Origin: Lutispora thermophila DSM 19022
GTDB lineage: Bacteria > Bacillota > Clostridia > Lutisporales > Lutisporaceae
Length of the DNA stretch: 64,000 bases
NCBI RefSeq assembly: GCF_900142105.1
Contig: NZ_FQZS01000003.1
Span: forward strand, 125,720-189,719
Direction of reading: 5' to 3'
Of the stretch, positions 18,567 to 27,001 are shown in pieces; the stretch's first letter is position 1, and each line of letters begins with the position of its first letter. The notes below the pieces were generated by a model. That model was not told where the DNA came from. It was given only the letters and a program-made list of their open reading frames with translations, and did no database searches. Made by a program: the position numbers and the translations under genes.

Positions 18567-18749
18567 TCATAGCCCATCAGTGGGCCAGCGTAATACTTCA
18601 ATATATCCAAGAAAAAATCCAGTAAAGTAATTACCCTGTGGCTCTTTGGAGTTTTTGTAGCAGAACCAGACATACCACGCTTTTCTCTCTACATATTTGT
18701 AAACCGGCAACCAGCCACCTTCCTTCCCAAAAAGCCAGTAGCATATCAT
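18567..18749 (-). pseudogene. Integrase N-terminal fragment
   Basis: The translation contains LPVYKYVERKAWYVWFCYKN, which resembles the start of the resident integrase (MPVYKDEKRGTWYASFYYTD). It then loses similarity and stops after about 60 codons. This looks like the remnant of another integrase gene just outside the element's right end, left by an earlier integration at the same locus. The match is short, so confidence is moderate. Confidence 0.45.
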
Positions 18750-18797
18750 CGCGGCAAATCTAATAAAGCTTATCTTTTAGTTTCACATTATGAATAT

Positions 18798-18880
18798 TGT
18801 TTCCATGGAAATAATTTTTTTAAAATCTATTGACTCTCAACTGATTTAGGTATAGACTATTATTGTTTCCAAGTAAACCA
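18798..18880 (+). promoter_or_regulatory. Promoter with two MarR-type operators
   Basis: Two palindromic sites share ATTGTTTCCA: one around TTTCCATGGAAA (18798-18814) and one around GTTTCCAAGTAAAC (18862-18880). A promoter (TTGACT at 18830-18835, TAGACT at 18853-18858, 17-bp spacing) lies between them, so binding at the second site would block transcription. The MarR gene downstream is the likely regulator. Confidence 0.55.
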
Positions 18881-18905
18881 AATTGCATATAAAGGAGGAT
18901 CTATT

Positions 18906-19487
18906 ATGTATCTTGATTTAACTATTCCCATCGAAAAAGAAACCTTTAAGAAATTGCTTGAAAACGCTAATGATGACATTTTGGTCCAAAAGTTCGGTCA
19001 TTTGGGAACACATTTTGATATTATGAACAAGGAGTTTCCTCTTGAATACTGCAATAGAAGGGGGAAACTGATGGATATTTCTCAAGTTGCAAAAGATGAG
19101 ATTACTGTAGAAGATGTTCGCATGGAGAGAATTGAAGAAGGAGATTTTGTTATTCTCTATAGTGGAGTTTTAGAAAAATACGGGTATGCTTCAAAGGAAT
19201 ACTTCGATAAGGCACCCCAACTATCACATAAACTGATTCAATCCCTAATTGAAAAAAAGATTTCTATCCTTGGTATTGATATGGCAGGTGTACGAAAAGG
19301 CAAAGAACACTCTGTAGCAGACCAGCTTTTTGCCGATCATAATGCCTTTATTGTGGAGAATTTGTCTGGTCTTTCAAAATTGCTGCCATATAAAAATCAA
19401 AGTTTTGTTGTGCATACCTATCCACTGGCTCTCAAAGGCGCAAGTGGTCTTACTTCTCGAGTAATTGCTGAGGTACCTGAAATATAA
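18906..19487 (+). CDS. Cyclase family protein (kynurenine formamidase-like)
   Basis: This 193-residue protein is a putative metal-dependent hydrolase of the cyclase/KynB-like family. The metal-binding motif HLGTHFD is present at about residues 32-38. The family's usual following P-x-H is not conserved (IMNKEFPLEY), which is odd. The AAAGGAGG ribosome-binding site is strong. The substrate is unknown; known relatives cleave N-formylkynurenine or isatin. The gene is followed by a MarR regulator and preceded by MarR-like operators, suggesting induction by a small aromatic or toxic compound. Confidence 0.75.
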   Translation: MYLDLTIPIEKETFKKLLENANDDILVQKFGHLGTHFDIMNKEFPLEYCNRRGKLMDISQVAKDEITVEDVRMERIEEGDFVILYSGVLEKYGYASKEYFDKAPQLSHKLIQSLIEKKISILGIDMAGVRKGKEHSVADQLFADHNAFIVENLSGLSKLLPYKNQSFVVHTYPLALKGASGLTSRVIAEVPEI

Positions 19488-19819
19488 ATCAAAAGAAGTC
19501 TATTTTATTACGTCTATTTTGTAGATTAAGCGAGTAGTACTTTCAAAGTAACCTTCAAAGAAGCCAGCCATAAGGTTTCTGGTTGTCGCTGATAAGCAGG
19601 TAACGGAATGCATTAGGTTGACAGAAAAAGGCGCACTAGCTATAGAAATCATACTCGAGCCGGTATTTCCTGAATACCGCTTGGACACGCCGCCTACGAA
19701 GCTCCGATAAATGGTGGAATTGCAGGTTTGCCGTTTATATTGGTTGAGTTTTGCTGAAGTTAAATGGTTCCTGGAGAACTGTGGAATACTTAATTAAGTT
19801 GAAGAGAGGAAGGTTCTTT

Positions 19820-20311
19820 ATGACTGATGTTACAATCAATGACTTGCAAAAGGCCGTGGATCGGATTCAAAAATCTTTAATTCAAATTCTAGTTCGTGAG
19901 TCCGATGATGATGCTGAAAAAAAATGGTTGATTGAGCATACATCCAATCCTGAAATAAAGCAGATTGCGCCACATTTATCAATACTAGGTCTTCATGTTT
20001 TGGAAGTTATCTTTGAAAAGGAAGGCATTAAAGGGATCGATATTGCTGGAGAATTAAAAGTTACTAAGGGTGCGGTATCTAAAGTCACACGAAAATTGCT
20101 TGATCATGGATTAATTAGGAAAGTTCGGCGTCCCACTAACTTGAAAGAGATTTATTATTACGTTACTTCTTTAGGCGCTGAACTGGCGGATTTACACCGA
20201 CAAATGCATAAGGAAAAAGATAGAATTGTATTTGAACTGCTTCAAGACTATGATAAAAAATGCCAAGAGCAAATCATCGATTTTATGGAGAAGTTGGCTC
20301 AATTACGCTGA
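19820..20311 (+). CDS. MarR-family transcription regulator
   Basis: This 163-residue protein has a winged helix (ISILGLHVLEVIFEKEGIKGIDIAGELKVTKGAVSKVTRKLLDHGLIRKVRRPTNLKEIYYYVT) flanked by dimerisation helices. The ATG at 19820 follows GAGAGGAAGG; an upstream in-frame codon at 19751 has no ribosome-binding site. It probably represses the cyclase gene through the operators at 18798-18880. The 330 bp between the two genes hold no recognisable gene, so an insertion or deletion may have separated them. Confidence 0.85.
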   Translation: MTDVTINDLQKAVDRIQKSLIQILVRESDDDAEKKWLIEHTSNPEIKQIAPHLSILGLHVLEVIFEKEGIKGIDIAGELKVTKGAVSKVTRKLLDHGLIRKVRRPTNLKEIYYYVTSLGAELADLHRQMHKEKDRIVFELLQDYDKKCQEQIIDFMEKLAQLR

Positions 20312-20448
20312 AGAACCAGCAGATTCGGAGCATGTAATAAAAGTAATAAATAGCGTAGAAATATTAAAATCTACTGTTTATATACAAAATAAATGCTTCC
20401 AATCTGTAAATGTATACCAGGAAAAGAATTCAATAATTATTATAGAAT

Positions 20449-20480
20449 GGCTACTGCTAAATTAGTGGTAGCTTTTTATG
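20449..20480 (+). terminator. Weak terminator after the MarR gene
   Basis: GGCTAC...GTAGCT forms a short stem followed by TTTTT. Confidence 0.4.
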
Positions 20481-20500
20481 TGACAAATTCTGTCTTAACC

Positions 20501-20734
20501 TCAGAATAGGTCTATTCTCGGCAATGGCATATTTTCAGGGTAGTCTGTTCCAAGCGCAGCAGCCAGAACTTCCATAAAGTGGCGGTTATCGAAGAGTTCC
20601 TGAAACCGTTCATAGTTATATAAGTATATGTACTTGTCAATTGCGCTTTGGAGAGAAGCCTCGTCAGTAGATTTATGCAAATTGAACATTTCAGCCTTTA
20701 TAATGCCAAAAAGTCCGGAACGGACCGTTTTCAA
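20501..20734 (-). pseudogene. IS3-like transposase fragment
   Basis: The stretch SGLFGIIKAEMFNLHKSTDEASLQSAIDKYIYLYNYERFQ resembles the C-terminal part of an IS3-family integrase core (FFG.LK.E, YI.YYN..R.Q). The rest of the transposase is missing and the C-terminus diverges. It is a dead remnant in the scar region right of the element. Confidence 0.5.
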
Positions 20735-20944
20735 TGCAGTTACCGAAACGAGATATCCATTGCTCCATTTGCTGTTTAAGAAATAGGAAATGAATTTATG
20801 ACTTTTAAACTTGTTGATTTAGAGCAAGTTTATATGATATAATGAAATGTTATTTACAGTGCTATAATTAGTCCATGAATATAAAATGGTGTACATATGA
20901 AAAATGTTAAATAATCCAATGAATAGTAATTGCAGGGGGTTAAT

Positions 20945-21097
20945 ATGAATGATGAAAACACAAGAAATCATTTTATAGAGGAATTGTGTGATGTATTAAT
21001 GTATTATAATGATGTGATGCTTTGATATTCTATTTCACTGGAGGAATTAAAAAAGGTATATTTGCAAAAGCATAATATAAATATGAAACGTTGGTAG
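20945..21097 (+). pseudogene. Broken MazG-like/nucleotide pyrophosphohydrolase C-terminus
   Basis: The frame reads MNDENTRNHFIEELCDVLMYYNDVML, a TGA at 21023-21025, then YSISLEELKKVYLQKHNINMKRW and a stop. EELCDVLMY...EELKKVYLQKHNINMKRW resembles the end of MazG-like or dimeric dUTPase-type proteins. The N-terminal part is absent and the in-frame stop breaks what remains. A good GGGGG ribosome-binding site is retained. Confidence 0.45.
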
Positions 21098-21233
21098 AAT
21101 CCTTTTGTACAAGAGGCAAAGCATACTATAAGGATCCATCTATCCTTTTTATTTATTGGACGCTATACATTACAAAGCAAGATAGGATAAAGAGATAGTC
21201 AGTAAAGCAGCATATATGGTAATGGGAGTAACT

Positions 21234-22139
21234 TTAATTCTGCTCAAAGGCAGAAGCTATAACTAGATTTACAAGCTCCTGAGCTGCCCTGGGTAGAGGT
21301 ATGTCTTTGTGTATTAGCAATCCCAGTTGTCTGGGCTTTATCTTTTCCTTTAAATCTATGGTAAATAGGCTGCCATCAGAAATAGCTGAAACGGCAGCAT
21401 CCTTTACTACATAGGATATTCCTAGACCTATTTTTGCCATGTCTATCAATAAATCAATGCTGGACAGCTCTATTTCTGGTTTTACTTTCATACCCTGTTC
21501 TTGGAAAAGTTTATCAAAGGATGCTCTGGTATTGGTGTTCTTCTCCAATATAAGTAATGGGTATTGAGAAAGCTCTTCAAGGGTTACTTTCCTGCCTTTA
21601 AGAACATTAAATCTTTTTCCTGCTACAAAAATATCTTCGATTTCCTTTAATATACTTATATTAAAGCTCTTGTAATCATAGTTTTCATTTATATTCACCA
21701 CAGCCAAATCCACTTCACCTTTTTCCAAAAGCTGTGTGCAGACAGGAGAGGTTCTGCTGATTATGTGAATCTTTATATTAGGATATTGAGTATGGTATCT
21801 TTCTATATAGGGCAGGAGAAAATGCCTGCAAATGGTATCGCTGGCTCCTATCCGTACCTCTCCTTCTTCCAGTTCCTTCATCTCATCAATGAGCCTTTCA
21901 CCTTTAGAGAAAAGATTTACCGCTTGTTCTACATATGCGAATAGTTTCTCACCCTCAGTGGTAAGCCTTATGTTTTTAGTGTTTCTAATAAAAAGCTTTA
22001 TTCCGAGTTTGGATTCTAAAGCTTTTATGGATTGGCTAACGGCAGATTGGGAAATATATAGCTTGTCGGCAGCCTCAGAAAAGCTGTTGAGTTTAGCCAC
22101 ATAATAGAATACCTTGTATAACTCAAAATTCACATCCAT
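21234..22139 (-). CDS. LysR-family transcription regulator
   Basis: This 301-residue protein has an N-terminal winged HTH (LYKVFYYVAKLNSFSEAADKLYISQSAVSQSIKALESKLGIKLFIRNTKNIRLTTEGEKLF) and a LysR substrate-binding domain (about 90-295). It resembles the CysL/YwfM type group, but the ligand is not evident. It is divergent from purL with a 170-bp shared upstream region, so it may control purL or only itself. A LysR regulator is not a known standard controller of purine synthesis, so its target is open. Confidence 0.9.
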   Translation of the reverse strand: MDVNFELYKVFYYVAKLNSFSEAADKLYISQSAVSQSIKALESKLGIKLFIRNTKNIRLTTEGEKLFAYVEQAVNLFSKGERLIDEMKELEEGEVRIGASDTICRHFLLPYIERYHTQYPNIKIHIISRTSPVCTQLLEKGEVDLAVVNINENYDYKSFNISILKEIEDIFVAGKRFNVLKGRKVTLEELSQYPLLILEKNTNTRASFDKLFQEQGMKVKPEIELSSIDLLIDMAKIGLGISYVVKDAAVSAISDGSLFTIDLKEKIKPRQLGLLIHKDIPLPRAAQELVNLVIASAFEQN

Positions 22140-22311
22140 TGATTACTTCTCCTTATAAATATGATTAGAAATATTAATTGTTATAATAAATAATACTATG
22201 CTAAACTTGCATTGTAAAGAAGAATCGGTTGTTAATTTGAAATAAGTAATTAAATGAAAAGAAATGTTAAATTGCACATTTGTTATATTTTAGTAGATGG
22301 GAGTGTTTCCA

Positions 22312-25300
22312 GTGAGCAAGGTGAGAAGGATATTTGTTGAGAAGAAGCCGGAATTTGCAGTGGAGTCAAAAGCATTGATGGCGGATTTGAAAGAAAACCT
22401 TGGCATTAAGGGCCTTGAAGGTCTAAGGATCATCAAAAGATATGATGTGGAAGGCATAAGCCATGAGGTTTACGAAAAGGCCAAATTCACCATATTTTCC
22501 GAGCCTCCGGTGGATTATATATATGAGGAAGAATTGGAATTGGATAAGAAGGAGAAGGTTTTTGCAGTAGAATATTTACCAGGGCAGTATGACCAGAGGG
22601 CGGATTCAGCAGCTCAATGCCTTCAGATTTTAGGTATGGGCCACAAACCAGAGGTAAGAACTGCCAATGTGATTATACTTAAGGGAAATGTATCGGAAGA
22701 AGAACTGTCAAAGATTAAGTCCTATTACATCAATCCTGTGGAGATGAGAGAAGCAGAGCTTAAGAAATATGATACTTTGACAATGGAGATAGATACTCCA
22801 GATAGTGTAGCTGTTCTGGAAGGTTTTATAGATATGGGTGAAAGGGAACTTCAAGCTTTCAAAGAGGAATTGGGTTTGGCAATGAGCTTTGAAGATCTGG
22901 CCTTCTGCCAAAGCTATTTCAGGGATACGGAGAAAAGAAATCCTACAATAACGGAGATAAGGGTTATAGATACCTATTGGTCTGATCACTGCAGACATAC
23001 CACATTCAATACCATAATAGAAAATGTTCATATAGAAGAAGGCAAGTACAAACAAATTCTTGAAAAAGCCTTTGATATGTATAGAAATGGCAGAAGTTTT
23101 GTTTACCGAGACAAGGAAAAACCTATGTGTCTCATGGATCTGGCACAGATGGCCATGAAAGAGATGAGAAAAAAAGGTGAGCTTGATGATTTGGAAATAT
23201 CCGATGAAATAAATGCCTGTAGTATAGAAGTGGAAGCAGATGTGGATGGCAGAAAAGAAAAGTGGCTGGTCATGTTCAAGAACGAAACCCATAACCATCC
23301 TACTGAGATTGAACCCTTTGGCGGAGCGGCTACTTGTCTCGGTGGTGCCATAAGGGACCCATTGTCAGGAAGATCCTATGTATATGGAGCTATGAGGCTT
23401 ACAGGAAGCGGAGACCCCAGGACGCCTGTATCCCAGACTCTGTCGGGCAAATTACCCCAGAGAAAGATAACGACTGGCGCAGCAAACGGATACAGTTCCT
23501 ATGGGAATCAAATAGGATTGGCAACAGGACAGGTAGCGGAAGTCTATCATGAAGGCTTTGTGGCAAAGAGGATGGAGATAGGAGCTGTGGTAGGTGCCGC
23601 TCCAAAAGCCAATGTGGTAAGGAAAGCTCCAGTTCCAGGAGATATTGTCATTTTGATGGGTGGAAGAACAGGGAGAGACGGCTGTGGCGGTGCTACAGGA
23701 TCATCCAAGGAACATGATGAGAAGTCTCTGGCTACCAGCGGTCCAGAAGTGCAGAAGGGAAATGCTCCCACTGAGAGAAAGATTCAAAGGCTTTTTAGGA
23801 ATCCAGAAATCAGTAGGATGATAAAAAAATGCAACGACTTTGGTGCAGGAGGAGTATCTGTCGCCATAGGTGAGTTAGCAGAAGGGTTATATATAGATTT
23901 GGATGCAGTACCTAAAAAGTATGAAGGCTTGGATGGCACTGAGTTGGCTATATCCGAATCCCAGGAGAGGATGGCGGTGCTCATCGCTCCGGAGGATGAA
24001 GAGAAGTTTATCAAGGCAGCCCGTGAAGAAAACCTTGAAGCTGTCGCAGTAGCTAAAGTTACTGATGACAGAAGGCTGACAATGGTCTGGAAGGGAAACA
24101 CAATAGTAGATATAAGCAGAGAGTTTCTAGATACTAGCGGCATAAGGCAAAGGACCAATATAAAGGTTGCTATGCCTGAAGATAAGGATAACTTTTATAA
24201 AAATTATGAGACCAAAGATGGAAAAGTTGATATAAAAAAAGTCTGGATGAAAAATCTGGAGGATTTGAATGTATGTAGTCAGAAAGGCCTTGTGGAGAAA
24301 TTTGATGCCACAATTGGTTCCAACACGGTATTGATGCCCTTCGGAGGGATATATCAGGCAACTCCCAGTGAGGGACTTGTGATGAAGTTGCCTGTATTAG
24401 GCGGTGATACAACTACAGGTACGGTGATGACCTATGGATATAATCCTTATTTATCCAGTTGGAGCCCATTCCACGGAGCATTGTATGCTGTGGTCCATGC
24501 AGTATCAAAAGTTGCAGCATTGGGAGGAGATTACAGGAAAATCAGGCTCACTCTCCAGGAGTATTTCGAAAAACTGGGCAAGGACGAGAAGAAATGGGGC
24601 AAGCCTTTTGCTGCGCTGTTAGGAGCATATTTTGCTCAAAAGCAACTGGGCATATCCGCCATTGGAGGCAAGGACAGCATGTCAGGCACCTTCCTGGATC
24701 TCAATGTGCCTCCAACTTTAGTTGCCTTTGCTTTGGCTCCTATGGATGTTACAAAGGCAGTGTCCCAGGAATTTAAGGCTATTGGCAGTCAGGTTATACT
24801 TTTGCCTGTCATCAGAGATGAAAATCACCTGCCAGATTTTGAGGCTCTGAAGAAAACCTATGAAAGGCTTCGTCAACTGATTAATGCAGGATTTATTCTG
24901 TCTTCTTCCACAGTAAAGGAAGGAGGTTTGGCTGCTGCCATTACAAAAATGTGTTTTGGAAACAGAATAGGAGTGAGATTATTTGGAGACTTTGATCATG
25001 ATGAGCTTTTCGCCCCGGATTTTGGCTCCATAATCATAGAAATGGAAAGAGATACGGATGTGGATGAGCTTTTGCAAGGTATAGCCTATAGGAAGCTGGG
25101 GTTAACTTGGAGTAGGCAGTCCATTTATATTAGGGAAATTGAAATAAGTCTGAAAGAGGCTTATGGTGTCTGGACTAAAACTCTGGAGACAATATTTCCT
25201 ACAAAAGCAGAGAAAGCCAATAATATATTTGAAGTTGAATATAGAGGCAGAAACATTAACAAACCCAGCATTAAGCATACTTCTCCAAGGGTATTAATAC

Positions 25301-26082
25301 CTGTATTTCCGGGAACAAATTGCGAGTATGATACAGCTAGAGCTTTTGAAGATGCAGGTGGAAAAGCAGATATAATGGTCATAAGGAATCTTACTCCTCA
25401 GGATATCGAAGAATCCATAAAAGAACTGGTAAGGAGAATAGACAATTCTCAGATATTGGCTTTACCCGGTGGCTTCAGTGGAGGAGATGAGCCGGATGGT
25501 TCAGGTAAGTTTATAGCCGCTGTATTTAGGAATGACTATGTAAAGGAAGCGGTAATGAATCTGTTATACAAGAGAGACGGATTGATCATAGGAATATGCA
25601 ACGGTTTCCAGGCATTGATAAAGCTTGGTCTTTTACCCTATGGCCATATACGGGATATAGATGAGAACAGTCCTACTTTGACCTATAATAAAATTGGCCG
25701 CCATGTATCCCAACTTGTAAGGACAAAGGTAGTTTCCACCTTATCGCCTTGGTTTGCCTATTCAGAAGTAGGAGATATCCATACCATACCGGTATCCCAC
25801 GGAGAAGGAAGATTTGTAGCCAGTGAAGATATGGTAAGGCATCTGGCAAACAAGGGACAAATAGCTACTCAATATGTAGATTTGGATGGAAATGCAGCAG
25901 CAAAGGTACCCTACAATCCAAATGGTTCCATATGTGCCATAGAAGCCATAACAAGTCCGGATGGGAGAATATTGGGCAAGATGGCACATTCGGAGAGGGT
26001 GGGAAGACATTTATATAAAAATGTGCCTGGTGAAAAGGAACAAAATATATTTAGAGCTGGAGTAGATTACTTTGCGAAATAA
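22312..26082 (+). CDS. purL: Phosphoribosylformylglycinamidine synthase, single-chain
   Basis: The enzyme converts FGAR, glutamine and ATP to FGAM in purine synthesis. At about 1256 residues it is the long single-polypeptide form of the clostridial clade II: an N-terminal linker (YWSDHCRHTTF), two AIRS-type ATP-binding halves (MFKNETHNHPTEIEPFGGAATCLGG; GGKDSMSGTF) and a C-terminal glutamine amidotransferase with nucleophile GICNGFQALIKLG and LPGGFSGGDEP. The GTG at 22312 is eight bases after GGGAG; the ATG at 22297 lies before that site. It is transcribed separately from the purE-D genes, which follow a riboswitch. Confidence 0.96.
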   Translation: MSKVRRIFVEKKPEFAVESKALMADLKENLGIKGLEGLRIIKRYDVEGISHEVYEKAKFTIFSEPPVDYIYEEELELDKKEKVFAVEYLPGQYDQRADSAAQCLQILGMGHKPEVRTANVIILKGNVSEEELSKIKSYYINPVEMREAELKKYDTLTMEIDTPDSVAVLEGFIDMGERELQAFKEELGLAMSFEDLAFCQSYFRDTEKRNPTITEIRVIDTYWSDHCRHTTFNTIIENVHIEEGKYKQILEKAFDMYRNGRSFVYRDKEKPMCLMDLAQMAMKEMRKKGELDDLEISDEINACSIEVEADVDGRKEKWLVMFKNETHNHPTEIEPFGGAATCLGGAIRDPLSGRSYVYGAMRLTGSGDPRTPVSQTLSGKLPQRKITTGAANGYSSYGNQIGLATGQVAEVYHEGFVAKRMEIGAVVGAAPKANVVRKAPVPGDIVILMGGRTGRDGCGGATGSSKEHDEKSLATSGPEVQKGNAPTERKIQRLFRNPEISRMIKKCNDFGAGGVSVAIGELAEGLYIDLDAVPKKYEGLDGTELAISESQERMAVLIAPEDEEKFIKAAREENLEAVAVAKVTDDRRLTMVWKGNTIVDISREFLDTSGIRQRTNIKVAMPEDKDNFYKNYETKDGKVDIKKVWMKNLEDLNVCSQKGLVEKFDATIGSNTVLMPFGGIYQATPSEGLVMKLPVLGGDTTTGTVMTYGYNPYLSSWSPFHGALYAVVHAVSKVAALGGDYRKIRLTLQEYFEKLGKDEKKWGKPFAALLGAYFAQKQLGISAIGGKDSMSGTFLDLNVPPTLVAFALAPMDVTKAVSQEFKAIGSQVILLPVIRDENHLPDFEALKKTYERLRQLINAGFILSSSTVKEGGLAAAITKMCFGNRIGVRLFGDFDHDELFAPDFGSIIIEMERDTDVDELLQGIAYRKLGLTWSRQSIYIREIEISLKEAYGVWTKTLETIFPTKAEKANNIFEVEYRGRNINKPSIKHTSPRVLIPVFPGTNCEYDTARAFEDAGGKADIMVIRNLTPQDIEESIKELVRRIDNSQILALPGGFSGGDEPDGSGKFIAAVFRNDYVKEAVMNLLYKRDGLIIGICNGFQALIKLGLLPYGHIRDIDENSPTLTYNKIGRHVSQLVRTKVVSTLSPWFAYSEVGDIHTIPVSHGEGRFVASEDMVRHLANKGQIATQYVDLDGNAAAKVPYNPNGSICAIEAITSPDGRILGKMAHSERVGRHLYKNVPGEKEQNIFRAGVDYFAK

Positions 26083-26170
26083 CACGAATAATATATAGAA
26101 GCATATCATATAAGATTCGATATAAATCGTACTAAATATAATTTTTATAATAAAAAGTTCGAAAAAATCC

Positions 26171-26203
26171 TTGACGGTAAAATTGAGCATATGATAATAT
26201 AAT
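26171..26203 (+). promoter_or_regulatory. Promoter of the riboswitch-controlled pur operon
   Basis: TTGACG at 26171-26176 and GATAAT at 26193-26198 are separated by 16 bp (an overlapping TATAAT is at 26198-26203), just upstream of the riboswitch. Confidence 0.65.
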
Positions 26204-26230
26204 TTCAAAAGAACACTTATATGTTATTTT

Positions 26231-26350
26231 AGCTCATATAATATCAGGAATATGGCCTGAAAGTCTCTACCAAACAACCGTAAATTGTTTGACTATGAGT
26301 GAAATGCACAGTTCATATTTTTTGGACGGGTTTCACTGCCCGTCTTTTTT
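26231..26350 (+). promoter_or_regulatory. Purine (guanine) riboswitch with terminator
   Basis: The aptamer has the conserved features: P1 (CTCATA 26233-26238 with TATGAG 26294-26299), the core GTCTCTACC and the loop CCGTAAATTG. The specificity base is C at 26293 (GACTATG), which indicates guanine or hypoxanthine rather than adenine. A terminator follows (GACGGG 26325-26330 with CCCGTC 26339-26344, then TTTTTT). AGTGAAA at 26298-26304 can pair with TTTCACT at 26331-26337 as an antiterminator. Guanine would therefore switch the purE-purD transcript off. Confidence 0.96.
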
Positions 26351-26477
26351 GTTACATACTAAAATGTTTAAAAGATTTGTTGATATGGCAGGTTAATATT
26401 ATGAAATATACAATCCGGTTAAGGTTTTAAAATTTAATCGGATTTTTTACAAATACGGATTTTAAGGAGGAATTTCC

Positions 26478-26978
26478 ATGGATAAAGGTCCAAAAGTTGC
26501 CATCGTTATGGGCAGCGATTCAGATTTGCCTATTGTATCAAAAACAATGAAGATACTTAAAGAGTTCAATGTGGATTTTGAAGCGAGAGTCATATCTGCT
26601 CATAGGACACCAGATAGAGCTTCTAATTTCGCAAAGGAAGCAGAAGAAGCGGGCTTTGATGTGATAATAGCTGCAGCCGGCAAGGCAGCTCATTTGCCAG
26701 GAGTTCTGGCAGCTTATACCACATTACCGGTAATAGGCATACCTATCAAATCTTCTGCATTGGATGGCATGGATGCTTTGCTTTCCATAGTACAGATGCC
26801 TTCAGGGATTCCAGTAGCCACTGTAGGTATAGATGGAGCAGAAAATGCAGGGCTGTTGGCAGTGGAAATGCTATCAATCAAATATGAAAATCTCAGGCAG
26901 GCTTTAAAACTTCGAAGAGAAGTTATGGCTCAGGAAGTTATAAAAAAAGATGAAAATTTGAAAGTAGAAGAATTTTAA
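26478..26978 (+). CDS. purE: N5-carboxyaminoimidazole ribonucleotide mutase
   Basis: This class I PurE (166 residues) rearranges N5-CAIR to CAIR. The motifs [16 protein letters not shown] and [14 protein letters not shown] are intact. It is the first gene behind the riboswitch and has a strong AAGGAGGAA ribosome-binding site. No purK is seen nearby, and the usual next gene purC is missing: purF begins 23 bp after purE. Confidence 0.96.
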   Translation: MDKGPKVAIVMGSDSDLPIVSKTMKILKEFNVDFEARVISAHRTPDRASNFAKEAEEAGFDVIIAAAGKAAHLPGVLAAYTTLPVIGIPIKSSALDGMDALLSIVQMPSGIPVATVGIDGAENAGLLAVEMLSIKYENLRQALKLRREVMAQEVIKKDENLKVEEF

Positions 26979-27001
26979 ATTAATTATTAGGAGATAGAGA
27001 T

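Noticed and set aside
19500-19750. Possible transposase or reverse-transcriptase fragment (ILEPVFPEYR) between the cyclase and MarR genes
   Set aside because: The match is only a few residues and several frames are broken; no family can be named.
26231-26302. Adenine riboswitch
   Set aside because: The specificity base is C (26293), which pairs with guanine; adenine switches have U.
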